From Streptomyces venezuelae (GTDB lineage: Bacteria; Actinomycetota; Actinomycetes; Streptomycetales; Streptomycetaceae), in contig NZ_CP029192.1 of NCBI RefSeq assembly GCF_008642315.1, forward strand, positions 6,138,001-6,202,000: 64,000 nucleotides of DNA, read 5' to 3'. The notes beneath the pieces were generated by a model that worked only from the letters and a program-made list of their open reading frames with translations, ran no database searches and was not told the DNA's origin. This document shows positions 49,506-58,092 of the stretch, piece after piece; position 1 is the first letter of the stretch, and the number at the start of each line of letters is the position of its first letter. A program made the position numbers and the translations under genes.

Positions 49506-50768
49506 TCAGACGGTCCGGAACGCCAGGACGACGTTGTGGCCGCCGAAGCCGAACGAGTCGTTCAGCGCCGCGATCCTGCCCTCGGGCAGCGCGCGGGCCT
49601 TGTCACGGATGACGTCCGCGTCGACCTCGGGGTCGAGGTTCTCGATGTTGATCGTCGGCGGGGCCATCCGGTGCTTCAGCGCGAGGACCGTGGCCACGGT
49701 CTCCACGCCGCCGGCGCCACCGAGCAGGTGACCGGTCATCGACTTGGTGCTGGCGATCGCCATGTGGTCCACGTCGTCGCCGAACGCCTTGCGCAGCGCC
49801 TTGATCTCCGCGACGTCACCCTGCGGCGTCGAGGTCGCGTGCGCGTTCACGTGCACGATCTCGGCGGGCTTGAGGTCGGTGGAGTCGATCAGGTTCTGCA
49901 GCGCCGCGGCGATGCCGTTGCCGGACGGCTCGGGCTGCGTGATGTGGTGCGCGTCGGCCGAGATGCCCTGGCCGACGGCCTCCGCGTAGATCTTCGCGCC
50001 GCGGGCCTTGGCGTGCTCCTCGGACTCGAGGACGATCACGCCGGCGCCCTCGCCGAGCACGAAGCCGTTGCGGTCGGCGTCGTAGGGACGCGAGGCGCCC
50101 TGCGGGTCGTCGTTGTTCTTCGACATCGCCATCATGTTGCCGAACGCGACGATCGGCAGCGGGTGGATCGCCGCCTCCGTGCCGCCCGCGACGACGACGT
50201 CGGCGCGGCCGGTGCGGATCATCTCGATCGCGTAGCCGATGGCCTCCGCGCCCGAGGCGCAGGCCGACACCGGGGTGTGGACGCCCGCGTGGGCGCCCAG
50301 CTCGATGCCGACGTTGGCCGCCGGGGAGTTGGGCATCAGCATCGGCACGGTGTGCGGGGAGACGCGGCGTACGCCCTTCTCCTTCAGCACGTCGTACTGG
50401 TCCAGAAGCGTGGTCACGCCGCCGATGCCGGAGGCGATGACCGCACCGAGACGGTGCGGGTCCACGGACGTGTCCTCGCCCGCCTTGGCGGTGTAGCCGG
50501 CGTCCGCCCAGGCCTCCTTGGCCGCGATCAGCGCGAACTGCGCCGACCGGTCCAGCTTGCGGGCCTGCGGGCGGGGGATGACCTCGCCCGGCTCCACGGC
50601 GATCTGGCCGGCGATGCGGACGGGCAGCTCGGCTGCCCAGTCCTGCTCCAGCGCGCTGACGCCGGAGCGGCCCGCGAGCAGGCCCTCCCACGTCGACGCG
50701 GCGTCGCCACCCAGCGGTGTGGTTGCGCCGATACCGGTGACGACCACGGTGCGATTGGTCGAGTTCAC
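49506..50768 (-). CDS. fabF: 3-oxoacyl-[ACP] synthase II
   Basis: A 420-residue condensing enzyme of type II fatty-acid synthesis with the Cys-His-His triad: Cys170 (PVSACASGAEA), His in NAHATSTPQGD and His in MTGHLLGG. It elongates acyl-ACP with malonyl-ACP in the cytosol. The GTG at 50768 is chosen because GGAG lies 9 nt upstream; a GTG at 50783 lacks a ribosome binding site. It is the last gene of the fabD-fabH-acpP-fabF operon, 70 nt after acpP. Confidence 0.97.
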   Translation of the reverse strand: MNSTNRTVVVTGIGATTPLGGDAASTWEGLLAGRSGVSALEQDWAAELPVRIAGQIAVEPGEVIPRPQARKLDRSAQFALIAAKEAWADAGYTAKAGEDTSVDPHRLGAVIASGIGGVTTLLDQYDVLKEKGVRRVSPHTVPMLMPNSPAANVGIELGAHAGVHTPVSACASGAEAIGYAIEMIRTGRADVVVAGGTEAAIHPLPIVAFGNMMAMSKNNDDPQGASRPYDADRNGFVLGEGAGVIVLESEEHAKARGAKIYAEAVGQGISADAHHITQPEPSGNGIAAALQNLIDSTDLKPAEIVHVNAHATSTPQGDVAEIKALRKAFGDDVDHMAIASTKSMTGHLLGGAGGVETVATVLALKHRMAPPTINIENLDPEVDADVIRDKARALPEGRIAALNDSFGFGGHNVVLAFRTV

Positions 50769-50838
50769 AGGAAATTTCTCCACGGTGTTGAGGGGATCAG
50801 CGGCGCCACCGCCGGGTGGCGACAGAGCACGGGGCAGG

Positions 50839-51087
50839 TCAGCCCTGGTGCTCGAGGATGTACTTGGTCGCGTCGCCGACCGTCTTGAGGTTCTTGACGT
50901 CGTCGTCCGGGATCTTCACGTCGAAGCGCTCTTCGGCGGCGACGACGACCTCGACCATGGACAGCGAGTCGACGTCCAGGTCGTCGGTGAAGGACTTGTC
51001 CAGCTGGACGTCCTCGACCGGGATGCCGGCGATCTCGTTGACGATCTCCGCGAGACCGGCGACGATCTCTTCCTGAGTGGCGGCCAT
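50839..51087 (-). CDS. acpP: Acyl carrier protein
   Basis: An 82-residue acidic ACP. The phosphopantetheine serine is Ser41 in DVDSLSMVEVV. AAGGAG precedes the ATG by 7 nt, a strong site suited to the high level needed. It carries acyl chains for FabD, FabH and FabF encoded around it. The gene lies 97 nt after fabH. Confidence 0.98.
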   Translation of the reverse strand: MAATQEEIVAGLAEIVNEIAGIPVEDVQLDKSFTDDLDVDSLSMVEVVVAAEERFDVKIPDDDVKNLKTVGDATKYILEHQG

Positions 51088-51184
51088 GTTGGCGCTCCTT
51101 CTTATGTATCCAGAGGGTGTGGCGCCCGCCGCGGCAGCGGCAGGTTGGTTGCGGCGCCCGGACCGGATGATCCGGACGCGATGC

Positions 51185-52189
51185 CTAGGGGAGGGTAACG
51201 ACCGTGGCGGCGTAGACGAGACCCGCCCCGAAGCCGATGACGAGGGCGGTGTCGCCGCTCTTCGCCTCGCCGGTCGCCAGGAGCCGCTCCATCGCGAGCG
51301 GGATCGAGGCGGCCGAGGTGTTACCGGTGGTGCGCACGTCACGGGCGACCGTGACGTGTTCCGGCAGTTTCAGAGTCTTCACCATCGAGTCGATGATCCG
51401 CTCGTTGGCCTGGTGCGGAATGAAGACATCCAGGTCGTCCGCGGTGATTCCGGCCGCGTCCAGCGCCTGCTGGGCGACCTTCGCCATCTCGAACACGGCC
51501 CAGCGGAAGACCGCCTGGCCCTCCTGGGTAATGGCAGGGTACTTGGCGGGGGCGCCACCGTTGCGGTAGACGTCCCACGCTTCGGTCTGCTTGATCGTCT
51601 CGGCCTTGTCGCCCTCCGAGCCCCACACCGTCGGACCGATCCGCGGCTCCTTGGAGGGGCCCACGATCACGGCGCCCGCGCCGTCACCGAAGAGGAACGC
51701 CGTCGCGCGGTCGTGCAGGTCGGTGAGGTCGCTCAGCCGCTCCACGCCGATCACCAGGACGTACTCGGCGGAACCGTCGACGATCATGCCCTTGGCGAGG
51801 GTGAGGCCGTAGCCGAAGCCGGCGCAGCCCGCGGAGATGTCGAACGCGGCGGGTTTGCCCGCGCCGACCTTGTCCGCGATCTCCGTCGCGATGGCCGGGG
51901 TCTGCTTGAAGTGCGAGACGGTGGAGACGATGACGGCTCCGACCTGCTCGGGCGTGATGCCGGCGTCGGCGATCGCCTTGCCCGCGGCCTCGACGGACAT
52001 CGCGGCCACGGTCTCCTCCTCGGAGGCCCAGTGGCGGGTCGCGATGCCGGAGCGGGAGCGGATCCATTCGTCGGACGAGTCGATCGTCTCGAGGATGACC
52101 TCGTTCGGCACGACCCGGGTGGGACGGTAGCCGCCGACGCCCATGATCCGCGCGTACGGATGGCCCTGTGCGGCCTTGATCTTCGACAT
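51185..52189 (-). CDS. fabH: 3-oxoacyl-[ACP] synthase III
   Basis: A 334-residue initiation ketosynthase with Cys122 (ISAGCAGFGYG), His259 (IPHQANERI) and Asn290 (TTGNTSAAS). It condenses a short acyl-CoA with malonyl-ACP; in Streptomyces it accepts branched starters, which gives iso and anteiso fatty acids. AAGGAG lies just upstream of the ATG. It follows fabD by 28 nt. Confidence 0.97.
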   Translation of the reverse strand: MSKIKAAQGHPYARIMGVGGYRPTRVVPNEVILETIDSSDEWIRSRSGIATRHWASEEETVAAMSVEAAGKAIADAGITPEQVGAVIVSTVSHFKQTPAIATEIADKVGAGKPAAFDISAGCAGFGYGLTLAKGMIVDGSAEYVLVIGVERLSDLTDLHDRATAFLFGDGAGAVIVGPSKEPRIGPTVWGSEGDKAETIKQTEAWDVYRNGGAPAKYPAITQEGQAVFRWAVFEMAKVAQQALDAAGITADDLDVFIPHQANERIIDSMVKTLKLPEHVTVARDVRTTGNTSAASIPLAMERLLATGEAKSGDTALVIGFGAGLVYAATVVTLP

Positions 52190-52217
52190 GCGCTACGGCT
52201 CCTTGTCTGTCGTCGGC

Positions 52218-53129
52218 TCAGGAATGCTCGGCGACGAGCGCGCGGGCCGCGTCGAGGTCGTCGGGGGTCTTCACCGCGAGGGTCTGAACGCCCTTGAGGG
52301 CGCGCTTGGCGAGACCGGTGAGGGTGCCGCCGGGGCACACCTCGATCAGCGCCGTCACGCCGAGCTCCTGGAAGGTCTCCATGCACAGGTCCCAGCGGAC
52401 CGGGTTGGCGACCTGCCCGACCAGGCGGGAGATCACGTCGGCGCCGGTCGTGACCGTCTTGCCGTCGCGGTTCGAGACGTAGGTGAGCCTCGGGTCGGCG
52501 ACGGTGAGACCGGCGGCGGCCTCCTGAAGACGCGTCACGGCGGGTGCCATGTGCTCGGTGTGGAACGCGCCCGCGACCTTGAGGGCGACGACCTTGCGGA
52601 CGCCCTCGGGCTTGTCCTCCGCGAGGGCGGCGAGCTGCTCGAGGGTGCCTGCGGCAACGATCTGGCCGGCGCCGTTCACGTTCGCCGGGGTCAGCCCGAG
52701 CTTCTCCAGGTGCGGGACGGTGACCTCGGGGTCGCCGCCGAGGAGGGCGGCCATGCCGGTCTCGGTGACGGCGGCCGCGTCGGCCATGGCGAGGCCGCGG
52801 GTGCGGACCAGGCCGAGGGCCTCGTCGTCGGTGAGCACACCGGCGTACGCGGCGGCCGTGATCTCGCCGACGCTGTGCCCTGCGACGGCGCCCGGCGTGA
52901 TGTCACCGAGTGCCGCGGCGGAGAGCAGACCGGCGGCCACGAGCAGCGGCTGGGCCACGGCCGTGTCGCGGATCGCGTCCGCGTCGGCCTGGGTGCCGTA
53001 GTGGGCGAGGTCGAGCCCGATGGCGTCCGACCAGGCGGCGATGCGGTCGGCAGCACCGGGGAGGTCGAGCCAGGGGGTCAGGAAGCCGGGCGTCTGAGCG
53101 CCTTGGCCGGGAGCGACGAGTACGAGCAC
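52218..53129 (-). CDS. fabD: Malonyl-CoA:ACP transacylase
   Basis: A 303-residue acyltransferase with GQGAQ near the N-terminus, the nucleophile Ser86 in AGHSVGEITAA and the His in AGAFHTEHM. It loads malonate onto ACP. It is the first gene of the operon, with a GTG start. The 100-bp region between it and the activator gene holds paired 12-bp repeats that could bind the activator. Confidence 0.97.
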   Translation of the reverse strand: MLVLVAPGQGAQTPGFLTPWLDLPGAADRIAAWSDAIGLDLAHYGTQADADAIRDTAVAQPLLVAAGLLSAAALGDITPGAVAGHSVGEITAAAYAGVLTDDEALGLVRTRGLAMADAAAVTETGMAALLGGDPEVTVPHLEKLGLTPANVNGAGQIVAAGTLEQLAALAEDKPEGVRKVVALKVAGAFHTEHMAPAVTRLQEAAAGLTVADPRLTYVSNRDGKTVTTGADVISRLVGQVANPVRWDLCMETFQELGVTALIEVCPGGTLTGLAKRALKGVQTLAVKTPDDLDAARALVAEHS

Positions 53130-53192
53130 TCTTACACTCTCTCTTGTGGACGGTGGGACCCGCCCGTGGGGACAGGGACGAAGAACCGCTGG

Positions 53193-53230
53193 GGGATTTG
53201 TAGGAGGCCGACAAACCCGCCGACCAACCC
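53193..53230. promoter_or_regulatory. Candidate FasR binding region upstream of fabD
   Basis: Two back-to-back 12-bp direct repeats, GCCGACAAACCC (53207-53218) and GCCGACCAACCC (53219-53230), differ at one base. The first also forms an imperfect dyad with GGGATTTGT at 53193-53201. They lie about 80-100 bp before the fabD start codon, where an activator would bind. In S. coelicolor FasR activates this operon; the exact site here is inferred. Confidence 0.55.
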
Positions 53231-54438
53231 TATGTCTGAGGATCGCCGTCGGCCAGCCGCCCCAGGATCAGCGCGATCCGCAGCGTGAAAGCGGAGCGCA
53301 CATCGGAAGGCGACCACCCGGTGACGTCAGTCACACGTCGGAGCCGGTAGCGCACGGTGTTCGGGTGGACGAAGAGCATTCTGGCCGCGCCTTCGAGACT
53401 GCTGGCTTGTTCCAGATAGACGCTGAGCGTCTCCAGGAGCGCCGAGCCCGCTTCCTCCAGTGGTCTGTAGATCTCCTCCACCAGCTGCTCGCGAGCCGCC
53501 GGATCCCCCGCGATCGCGCGTTCGGGCAGCAGATCGTCCGCGAGGACGGGCCGCGGCGCGTCCTGCCAGGCGGCACAGGCCTTCAGTCCGGCGGCCGCGG
53601 CCTGCGCGGAGCGGGTGGCGGCGAGCAGGTCGGGGACGATCGGCCCGGCCACCACGGGACCGGCGGCGTACGGCCCGATCAGGGACTTCGCGACGTGCAG
53701 CGGATTGTCGTTGCCGCCCGCGATGACGACCAGGCGGTCCCCGAGGACACCCGTGAGGACCTGCAGTTTCGCGTGCCGGGCGGCGCGGCGGATGGCCTCC
53801 ACGGTGAGCTCGCTGTCACCGTCGGGGGCGGTGCCGAGGACCACGCAGACGTGCTCCGGGGAGTTCCAGCCGAGGGCCGCGGCGCGCGAGACGGCGCCCT
53901 CGTCGGCCTCGCCGGACAGCACCGCGTTCACGACGAGCGATTCCAGCCGCGCGTCCCAGGCACCGCGTGCCTCGGCGGCCTGCGCGTACACCTGCGCCGT
54001 GGCGAAGGCGATCTCGCGGGCGTAGACGAGGAGGGCCTCCCGCAGCACCGACTCGTCGCCCGGCGCGGCGACCTCGTCGATCGCCGACTCCATGACCTCG
54101 ATCGTCGTACGCACCATCTCCACGGTCTGGCGCAGGGTGATCGCCCTGGTCAGCTCGCGCGGGGCGGTGCCGAAGACATCGGTCGAGATGGCCTGGGGGG
54201 CGTCCGGGTGCCGGAACCACTCGGTGAACGCGGCGATACCGGCCTGGGCGACCAGACCGATCCAGGAGCGGTTCTCCGGCGGCATCGCCCGGTACCAGGA
54301 CAGCGTCTCGTCCATGCGCGCGATGGCCTGCGCCGCGAGGCTCCCGGACGACTTCTCCAGGCGCTTCAGGGTCGCGGCATGGGCGTGGGCGGACCGTCGG
54401 GCGTCCTGATGGGCTGCGTTCGCTGAAGGTTCGGGCAC
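53230..54438 (-). CDS. fasR: PucR-family activator of the fatty-acid synthase operon
   Basis: A 402-residue regulator. A helical N-terminal domain (LAAQAIARMDETLSWYRAMPPENRSWIGLVAQ) and a central ligand-type domain are followed by a C-terminal PucR winged helix MLFVHPNTVRYRLRRVTDVTGW. Position directly upstream of fabD and sequence layout match FasR of S. coelicolor, the activator of fabDHPF transcription. The GTG at 54438 is used. The stop overlaps the second of two candidate operator repeats. Confidence 0.92.
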   Translation of the reverse strand: MPEPSANAAHQDARRSAHAHAATLKRLEKSSGSLAAQAIARMDETLSWYRAMPPENRSWIGLVAQAGIAAFTEWFRHPDAPQAISTDVFGTAPRELTRAITLRQTVEMVRTTIEVMESAIDEVAAPGDESVLREALLVYAREIAFATAQVYAQAAEARGAWDARLESLVVNAVLSGEADEGAVSRAAALGWNSPEHVCVVLGTAPDGDSELTVEAIRRAARHAKLQVLTGVLGDRLVVIAGGNDNPLHVAKSLIGPYAAGPVVAGPIVPDLLAATRSAQAAAAGLKACAAWQDAPRPVLADDLLPERAIAGDPAAREQLVEEIYRPLEEAGSALLETLSVYLEQASSLEGAARMLFVHPNTVRYRLRRVTDVTGWSPSDVRSAFTLRIALILGRLADGDPQT

Positions 54439-54495
54439 GGGACAAGACTGCCTTATCGGGGCGGGGACATGCGGTGCAGGGGCCAGGACCTGTCC

Positions 54496-54501
54496 TACCG
54501 T
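54496..54501 (+). promoter_or_regulatory. -10 element for a leaderless pirin transcript
   Basis: TACCGT ends 7 nt before the GTG at 54509. The -35 region is poor. The GGGGGA just before the GTG could instead serve as a Shine-Dalgarno if the mRNA starts further upstream. Confidence 0.35.
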
Positions 54502-54508
54502 GGGGGAC

Positions 54509-55171
54509 GTGATTGACGTACGGCGCTCCGGCGACCGGTACCGCGGCGGGGAGACCGCGGCCGGCATCGAGTCCTGCCACGCCTTCTCCTTCGGCCCCCA
54601 CTACGACCCCGACAACCTCCGCTTCGGCGCGGTCCTCGCCTGCAACGAGGAGCGCCTGGCGCCCGGCGCGGGCTTCGACGAGCATCCGCACAGCCACACG
54701 GAGATCGTGACCTGGGTCGTCGAGGGCGAGCTCACGCACCGCGATTCGCGGGGGCACGCGTCCCTGGTCCGACCCGGCGACGTGCAGCACCTCTCCGCGG
54801 CGGGCGGCGTACGCCACGTGGAACGCAACGACGGCGCGGAGCCCCTGGTCTTCGTCCAGATGTGGCTGGCCCCGCTCGCCCCGGGCGGCGAACCGTCCTA
54901 CGAGGTGGTGCGCGGGATCGCCGACTCGACGCCGTACGCGGTGCCGGGCGCGGGGGCGCTCCTGCACGTGCGGCGCCTGACGGCGGGGGAGCGCCTCGCG
55001 GTCCCGGACGCGCCGTTCGTGTACGTCCACGTGGTGCGCGGCGCGCTGTCCCTCGCCGGCGACCTGCTGCGCCCGGGGGACTCCGCGCGGATCGGCGCGG
55101 AGCCGGAGCTCGAAGGGGAGGCCCAGGACGCGACCGAGGTGCTGATCTGGGAGATGACGAGCGCCCCCTGA
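54509..55171 (+). CDS. Pirin family cupin protein
   Basis: A 220-residue bicupin beginning VIDVRRSGDRYRGGETAAGIESCHAFSFG, with the N-cupin metal motif FDEHPHSHTEIVTWVVEGEL (His, His, Glu). The C-cupin is degenerate. Pirins are iron proteins that act as quercetinase-like dioxygenases or as redox-linked regulators. The GTG at 54509 gives the usual family start; a GTG at 54500 is the alternative. It is divergent from fasR, 70 bp apart. Confidence 0.87.
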   Translation: MIDVRRSGDRYRGGETAAGIESCHAFSFGPHYDPDNLRFGAVLACNEERLAPGAGFDEHPHSHTEIVTWVVEGELTHRDSRGHASLVRPGDVQHLSAAGGVRHVERNDGAEPLVFVQMWLAPLAPGGEPSYEVVRGIADSTPYAVPGAGALLHVRRLTAGERLAVPDAPFVYVHVVRGALSLAGDLLRPGDSARIGAEPELEGEAQDATEVLIWEMTSAP

Positions 55172-55187
55172 CCGTGGCGGGCGACGC

Positions 55188-56009
55188 CTAGCCGCGGAGG
55201 TCGGCGAGCACCGCGTCGGTGAACGGGGGCCACACCTCGGCGGCCCACGGACCGAAGGGCCGGTCGGTGAGCGCGACGCAGGCCGCCCGCGCGTCGGGGT
55301 CGATCCACAGGAACGTACCCGCCTGGCCGAAGTGGCCGAAGGTCCGGGGCGACGAGGAACTCCCCGTCCAGTGCGGCGTCTTGGAGTCCCGGATCTCGAA
55401 GCCGAGACCCCAGTCGTTGGGGTTCTGGTGCCCGTAACCGGGCAGGACGCCCTTCAGCCCGGGGTACGTCACGGTCATCGCCGCCGCCACGGTCCGCGCG
55501 TCGAGGAGCCGGGGTGCCTGCACCTCCGCCGCGAACCGCACCAGGTCGTCGACCGTCGACACACCGTCCTTGGCGGGCGAGAGGCCGCCCTCCAGCGTCG
55601 TGGACGTCATCCCCAGCGGCGCGAGGACCGCCTGCCGCAGGTACTCGTCGAAGGGGATGTCGGCGGCCTTGGCGATGTGCTCGCCGAGGACCTCGAACCC
55701 CGCGTTCGAGTACAGCCGCCGCGTCCCCGGCGCCGACGTCACCCGGTGCTCGTCGAACGCGAGACCGCTGGTGTGCGCGAGCAGGTGCCGCACCGTCGAC
55801 CCCTCGGGTCCGGCGGGCTCGTCGAGCTCGATCGCCCCCTCCTCGTACGCGACGAGTGCCGCGTACGCCGCGAGGGGCTTGGTGACCGAGGCGAGCGCGA
55901 AACGCCGGTCCGTGGGGCCGTGCGTCCCCACGACGGTGCCGTCAGCCCGGACGACGGCCGCGGCGGCGGTGGGGACCGGCCAGTTCTCGATCAACGCGAG
56001 GCTCTGCAT
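55188..56009 (-). CDS. Beta-lactamase-family serine hydrolase
   Basis: A 273-residue cytosolic protein of the penicillin-binding/beta-lactamase fold with the nucleophile motif SVTK (FALASVTKPLAAYAAL, about residues 41-44), the Tyr motif YSNAGFEVLG and a late HFGQAG in the KTG position. It is shorter than the hydrolase at 32135. The substrate is unknown, probably an ester or peptide. It converges with the pirin gene. Confidence 0.85.
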   Translation of the reverse strand: MQSLALIENWPVPTAAAAVVRADGTVVGTHGPTDRRFALASVTKPLAAYAALVAYEEGAIELDEPAGPEGSTVRHLLAHTSGLAFDEHRVTSAPGTRRLYSNAGFEVLGEHIAKAADIPFDEYLRQAVLAPLGMTSTTLEGGLSPAKDGVSTVDDLVRFAAEVQAPRLLDARTVAAAMTVTYPGLKGVLPGYGHQNPNDWGLGFEIRDSKTPHWTGSSSSPRTFGHFGQAGTFLWIDPDARAACVALTDRPFGPWAAEVWPPFTDAVLADLRG

Positions 56010-56027
56010 GCCCCGAGCCTAAGCGGC

Positions 56028-56528
56028 CTACAGGTTGAGGCGCATCGAGGGGTCGGGCTTGCGGACGAAGCCGAGCGACGCGTACAGCGGCTCCGCCTCC
56101 TTTGACGCGTTGAGGTCCACGCTGCCCGCCCCCCGCTCACGGAACCAGTCGAGCAGCACCTCCATGGCCGCCCGCGCGTACCCCTTGCGCCGCTGGTCCG
56201 GGTCGGTGGCGACGCTGAAGACGGAGCCGGTCAGGCCGTGCGGATTGCCCGCGCGCCCGATCCGGTAGTCGAGCGTGCCGACGGCCAGCGCCGCGAGCCC
56301 GCCGGGGCGCTCCGGATGATCGACGACGAACGCCGCGAAGTCCCCCTCGGGCTCCGCGAGCCGACGGCGTACGGTCGGCAGGGACTCGGCGTGCCAGCTC
56401 GTGTCGGACGCGGTGGCGGTGCCCCCGGCGGCCGGTGAGCGCCCCGCGAAGACGGAGTCGATCATCACCTGCCTCAGTCTGAGCAGTTCCTCGGCGTCTT
56501 CGGGTGTGGCACGGCGTACGAGACTCAT
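56028..56528 (-). CDS. GNAT-family N-acetyltransferase
   Basis: A 166-residue acetyltransferase with the acetyl-CoA loop DPDQRRKGYARAAMEVLLDWF (about 110-130) and the C-terminal EPLYASLGFVRKPDPSMRLNL. The substrate cannot be told from sequence. It reads toward the serine hydrolase gene, 18 bp apart, and is divergent from the MerR gene. Confidence 0.9.
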   Translation of the reverse strand: MSLVRRATPEDAEELLRLRQVMIDSVFAGRSPAAGGTATASDTSWHAESLPTVRRRLAEPEGDFAAFVVDHPERPGGLAALAVGTLDYRIGRAGNPHGLTGSVFSVATDPDQRRKGYARAAMEVLLDWFRERGAGSVDLNASKEAEPLYASLGFVRKPDPSMRLNL

Positions 56529-56584
56529 GCGGGGACCGTAGTGACCAGGAGCTGGGACGTCTCGCGAATTTCCCCCGGATCCGC

Positions 56585-56615
56585 TTGCTTGGAGTGCACT
56601 CCAAGGTTTTAGCGT
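56585..56615 (+). promoter_or_regulatory. MerR-type promoter with a 19-bp spacer and dyad operator
   Basis: TTGCTT (56585-56590) and TAGCGT (56610-56615) are 19 bp apart, the over-long spacing typical of MerR-activated promoters. The perfect 16-bp palindrome TTGGAGTGCACTCCAA (56589-56604) fills the spacer. The -10 ends 7 nt before the ATG, so the mRNA should be leaderless. Confidence 0.85.
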
Positions 56616-56622
56616 GTGGGTC

Positions 56623-57042
56623 ATGACGGTGACGGAGACCACGACCCAGGTGAAGCCGGACGGGCAGGACCACTACACGATCAGTGAAGTCGTCGACCGC
56701 ACCGGGCTCTCCGCCTACACCCTGCGGTGGTACGAGCGGATCGGCCTGATGCCGCACATCGACCGCTCCCACACGGGCCAGCGCCGCTACAGCGACCGCG
56801 ACCTGAACTGGTTGTCCTTCGTCGGCAAGCTGCGCCTGACCGGGATGCCCGTCGCGGACATGGTCCGGTACGCGGAGCTGGTGCGCGAAGGGCAGCACAC
56901 GTTCCCGCAGCGCCAGGAACTCCTGGAGCAGACGCGGCGCGACGTCCGCGCGCGCATCACGGAGCTGCAGGACACCCTCGCCGTCCTCGACTACAAGATC
57001 GACAACTATGCGTGCGCCCGCAGGGCGTCGGAAAGGCCCTGA
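56623..57042 (+). CDS. MerR-family transcriptional regulator
   Basis: A 139-residue MerR protein. The HTH region reads YTISEVVDRTGLSAYTLRWYERIGLMP, the second wing RRYSDRDLNWLSFVGKLRLTGMP, and a long dimerisation helix follows. There is one Cys near the C-terminus (NYACARRA), so it is not a typical metal sensor. It belongs to the group often paired with aldo/keto reductases. It controls its own operon through the palindrome at 56589. The reductase gene begins 3 nt after its stop. Confidence 0.92.
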   Translation: MTVTETTTQVKPDGQDHYTISEVVDRTGLSAYTLRWYERIGLMPHIDRSHTGQRRYSDRDLNWLSFVGKLRLTGMPVADMVRYAELVREGQHTFPQRQELLEQTRRDVRARITELQDTLAVLDYKIDNYACARRASERP

Positions 57043-57045
57043 CTG

Positions 57046-58062
57046 ATGACGGACAAGGCAATAGCGAAGGTGCGGCTCGGCACGGGCGGCCCCGAGGTCG
57101 GCGTCCAGGGTCTCGGCTGCATGGGCATGAGCTTCGCCTACGGGCCCACGGACACCGACCAGGCCCGCGCCACCCTGGACCGCGCCCTGGATCTTGGCGT
57201 CACCCTCTACGACACGGCCGACGTCTACGGCATGGGCGAGAACGAGGAGTTCCTCGCGCCCTTCGTCAAGGCGCACCGCGACGAGATCGTCATCGCCACC
57301 AAGTTCGCCCTGGCCATCGACCCGGCGGAGCCGACGAAGCGGCGCATCGACAACAGCCCCGCGTACATCCGCGCCAGTGTCGAGGCGAGCCTGCGCCGCC
57401 TCGGCACGGACGTCGTCGACCTCTACTACATGCACCGCCGCGACCCGAACGTGCCGATCGAGGAGACGGTCGGCGTGCTGGCGGAGCTCGTCGCCGCGGG
57501 CAAGGTCAAGCACATCGGGCTGAGCGAGGTCACCGGCGACGAACTGCGCGCCGCGCACGCCGTCCACCCCGTCGCGGCCGTGCAGTCGGAGTGGTCGCTG
57601 TTCAGCCGCGACATCGAGCGCGGCGTGGTCCCCGCCGCCGCCGAACTCGGCGTGGCCCTCGTGCCCTACTCGCCGCTCGGCCGGGGCTTCCTCACCGGCT
57701 CGTTCGTCAGTGCCGACAAGGAGCTCGGCGAGGACGACTTCCGGCGCCAGCAGCCCCGCTTCACCGGCGCCAACGCCACCGCCAACGCCGCCCTCCTGGC
57801 CCCCGTCCGCTCCGTCGCCGAGGCGCACGGAGCCACCGTCGGCCAGGTCGCCCTGGCCTGGGTCCAGCAGCAGGCGGACCTCCACGGCCTGCCCGTCGTC
57901 CCGATCCCCGGCACCCGCAAGGCCACCCGGGTCGAGGAGAACACCGCGGCCACCCGCATCACCCTCACCGAGAACGACCTCGCCGCCCTCGAACCGATCG
58001 CCGCGGGCGTCGCGGGCGACCGCTACGCCGACATGACCTTCACGTCGGCGGGACGCGAGTAG
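57046..58062 (+). CDS. Aldo/keto reductase
   Basis: A 338-residue NADPH-dependent TIM-barrel reductase of the AKR13/YajO-like group. The tetrad residues are Asp and Tyr in YDTADVYGMGENE (about 56-64), Lys in IATKFAL and His in LYYMHRRDP. The phosphate-binding C-terminal motif is PIPGTRKATRVEENTAA. It reduces aldehydes and ketones. Its coupling to MerR suggests induction by electrophilic or redox stress. Confidence 0.92.
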   Translation: MTDKAIAKVRLGTGGPEVGVQGLGCMGMSFAYGPTDTDQARATLDRALDLGVTLYDTADVYGMGENEEFLAPFVKAHRDEIVIATKFALAIDPAEPTKRRIDNSPAYIRASVEASLRRLGTDVVDLYYMHRRDPNVPIEETVGVLAELVAAGKVKHIGLSEVTGDELRAAHAVHPVAAVQSEWSLFSRDIERGVVPAAAELGVALVPYSPLGRGFLTGSFVSADKELGEDDFRRQQPRFTGANATANAALLAPVRSVAEAHGATVGQVALAWVQQQADLHGLPVVPIPGTRKATRVEENTAATRITLTENDLAALEPIAAGVAGDRYADMTFTSAGRE

Positions 58063-58092
58063 CGGAACGGGCGGGTCAGGGCCGGGCAGCCC

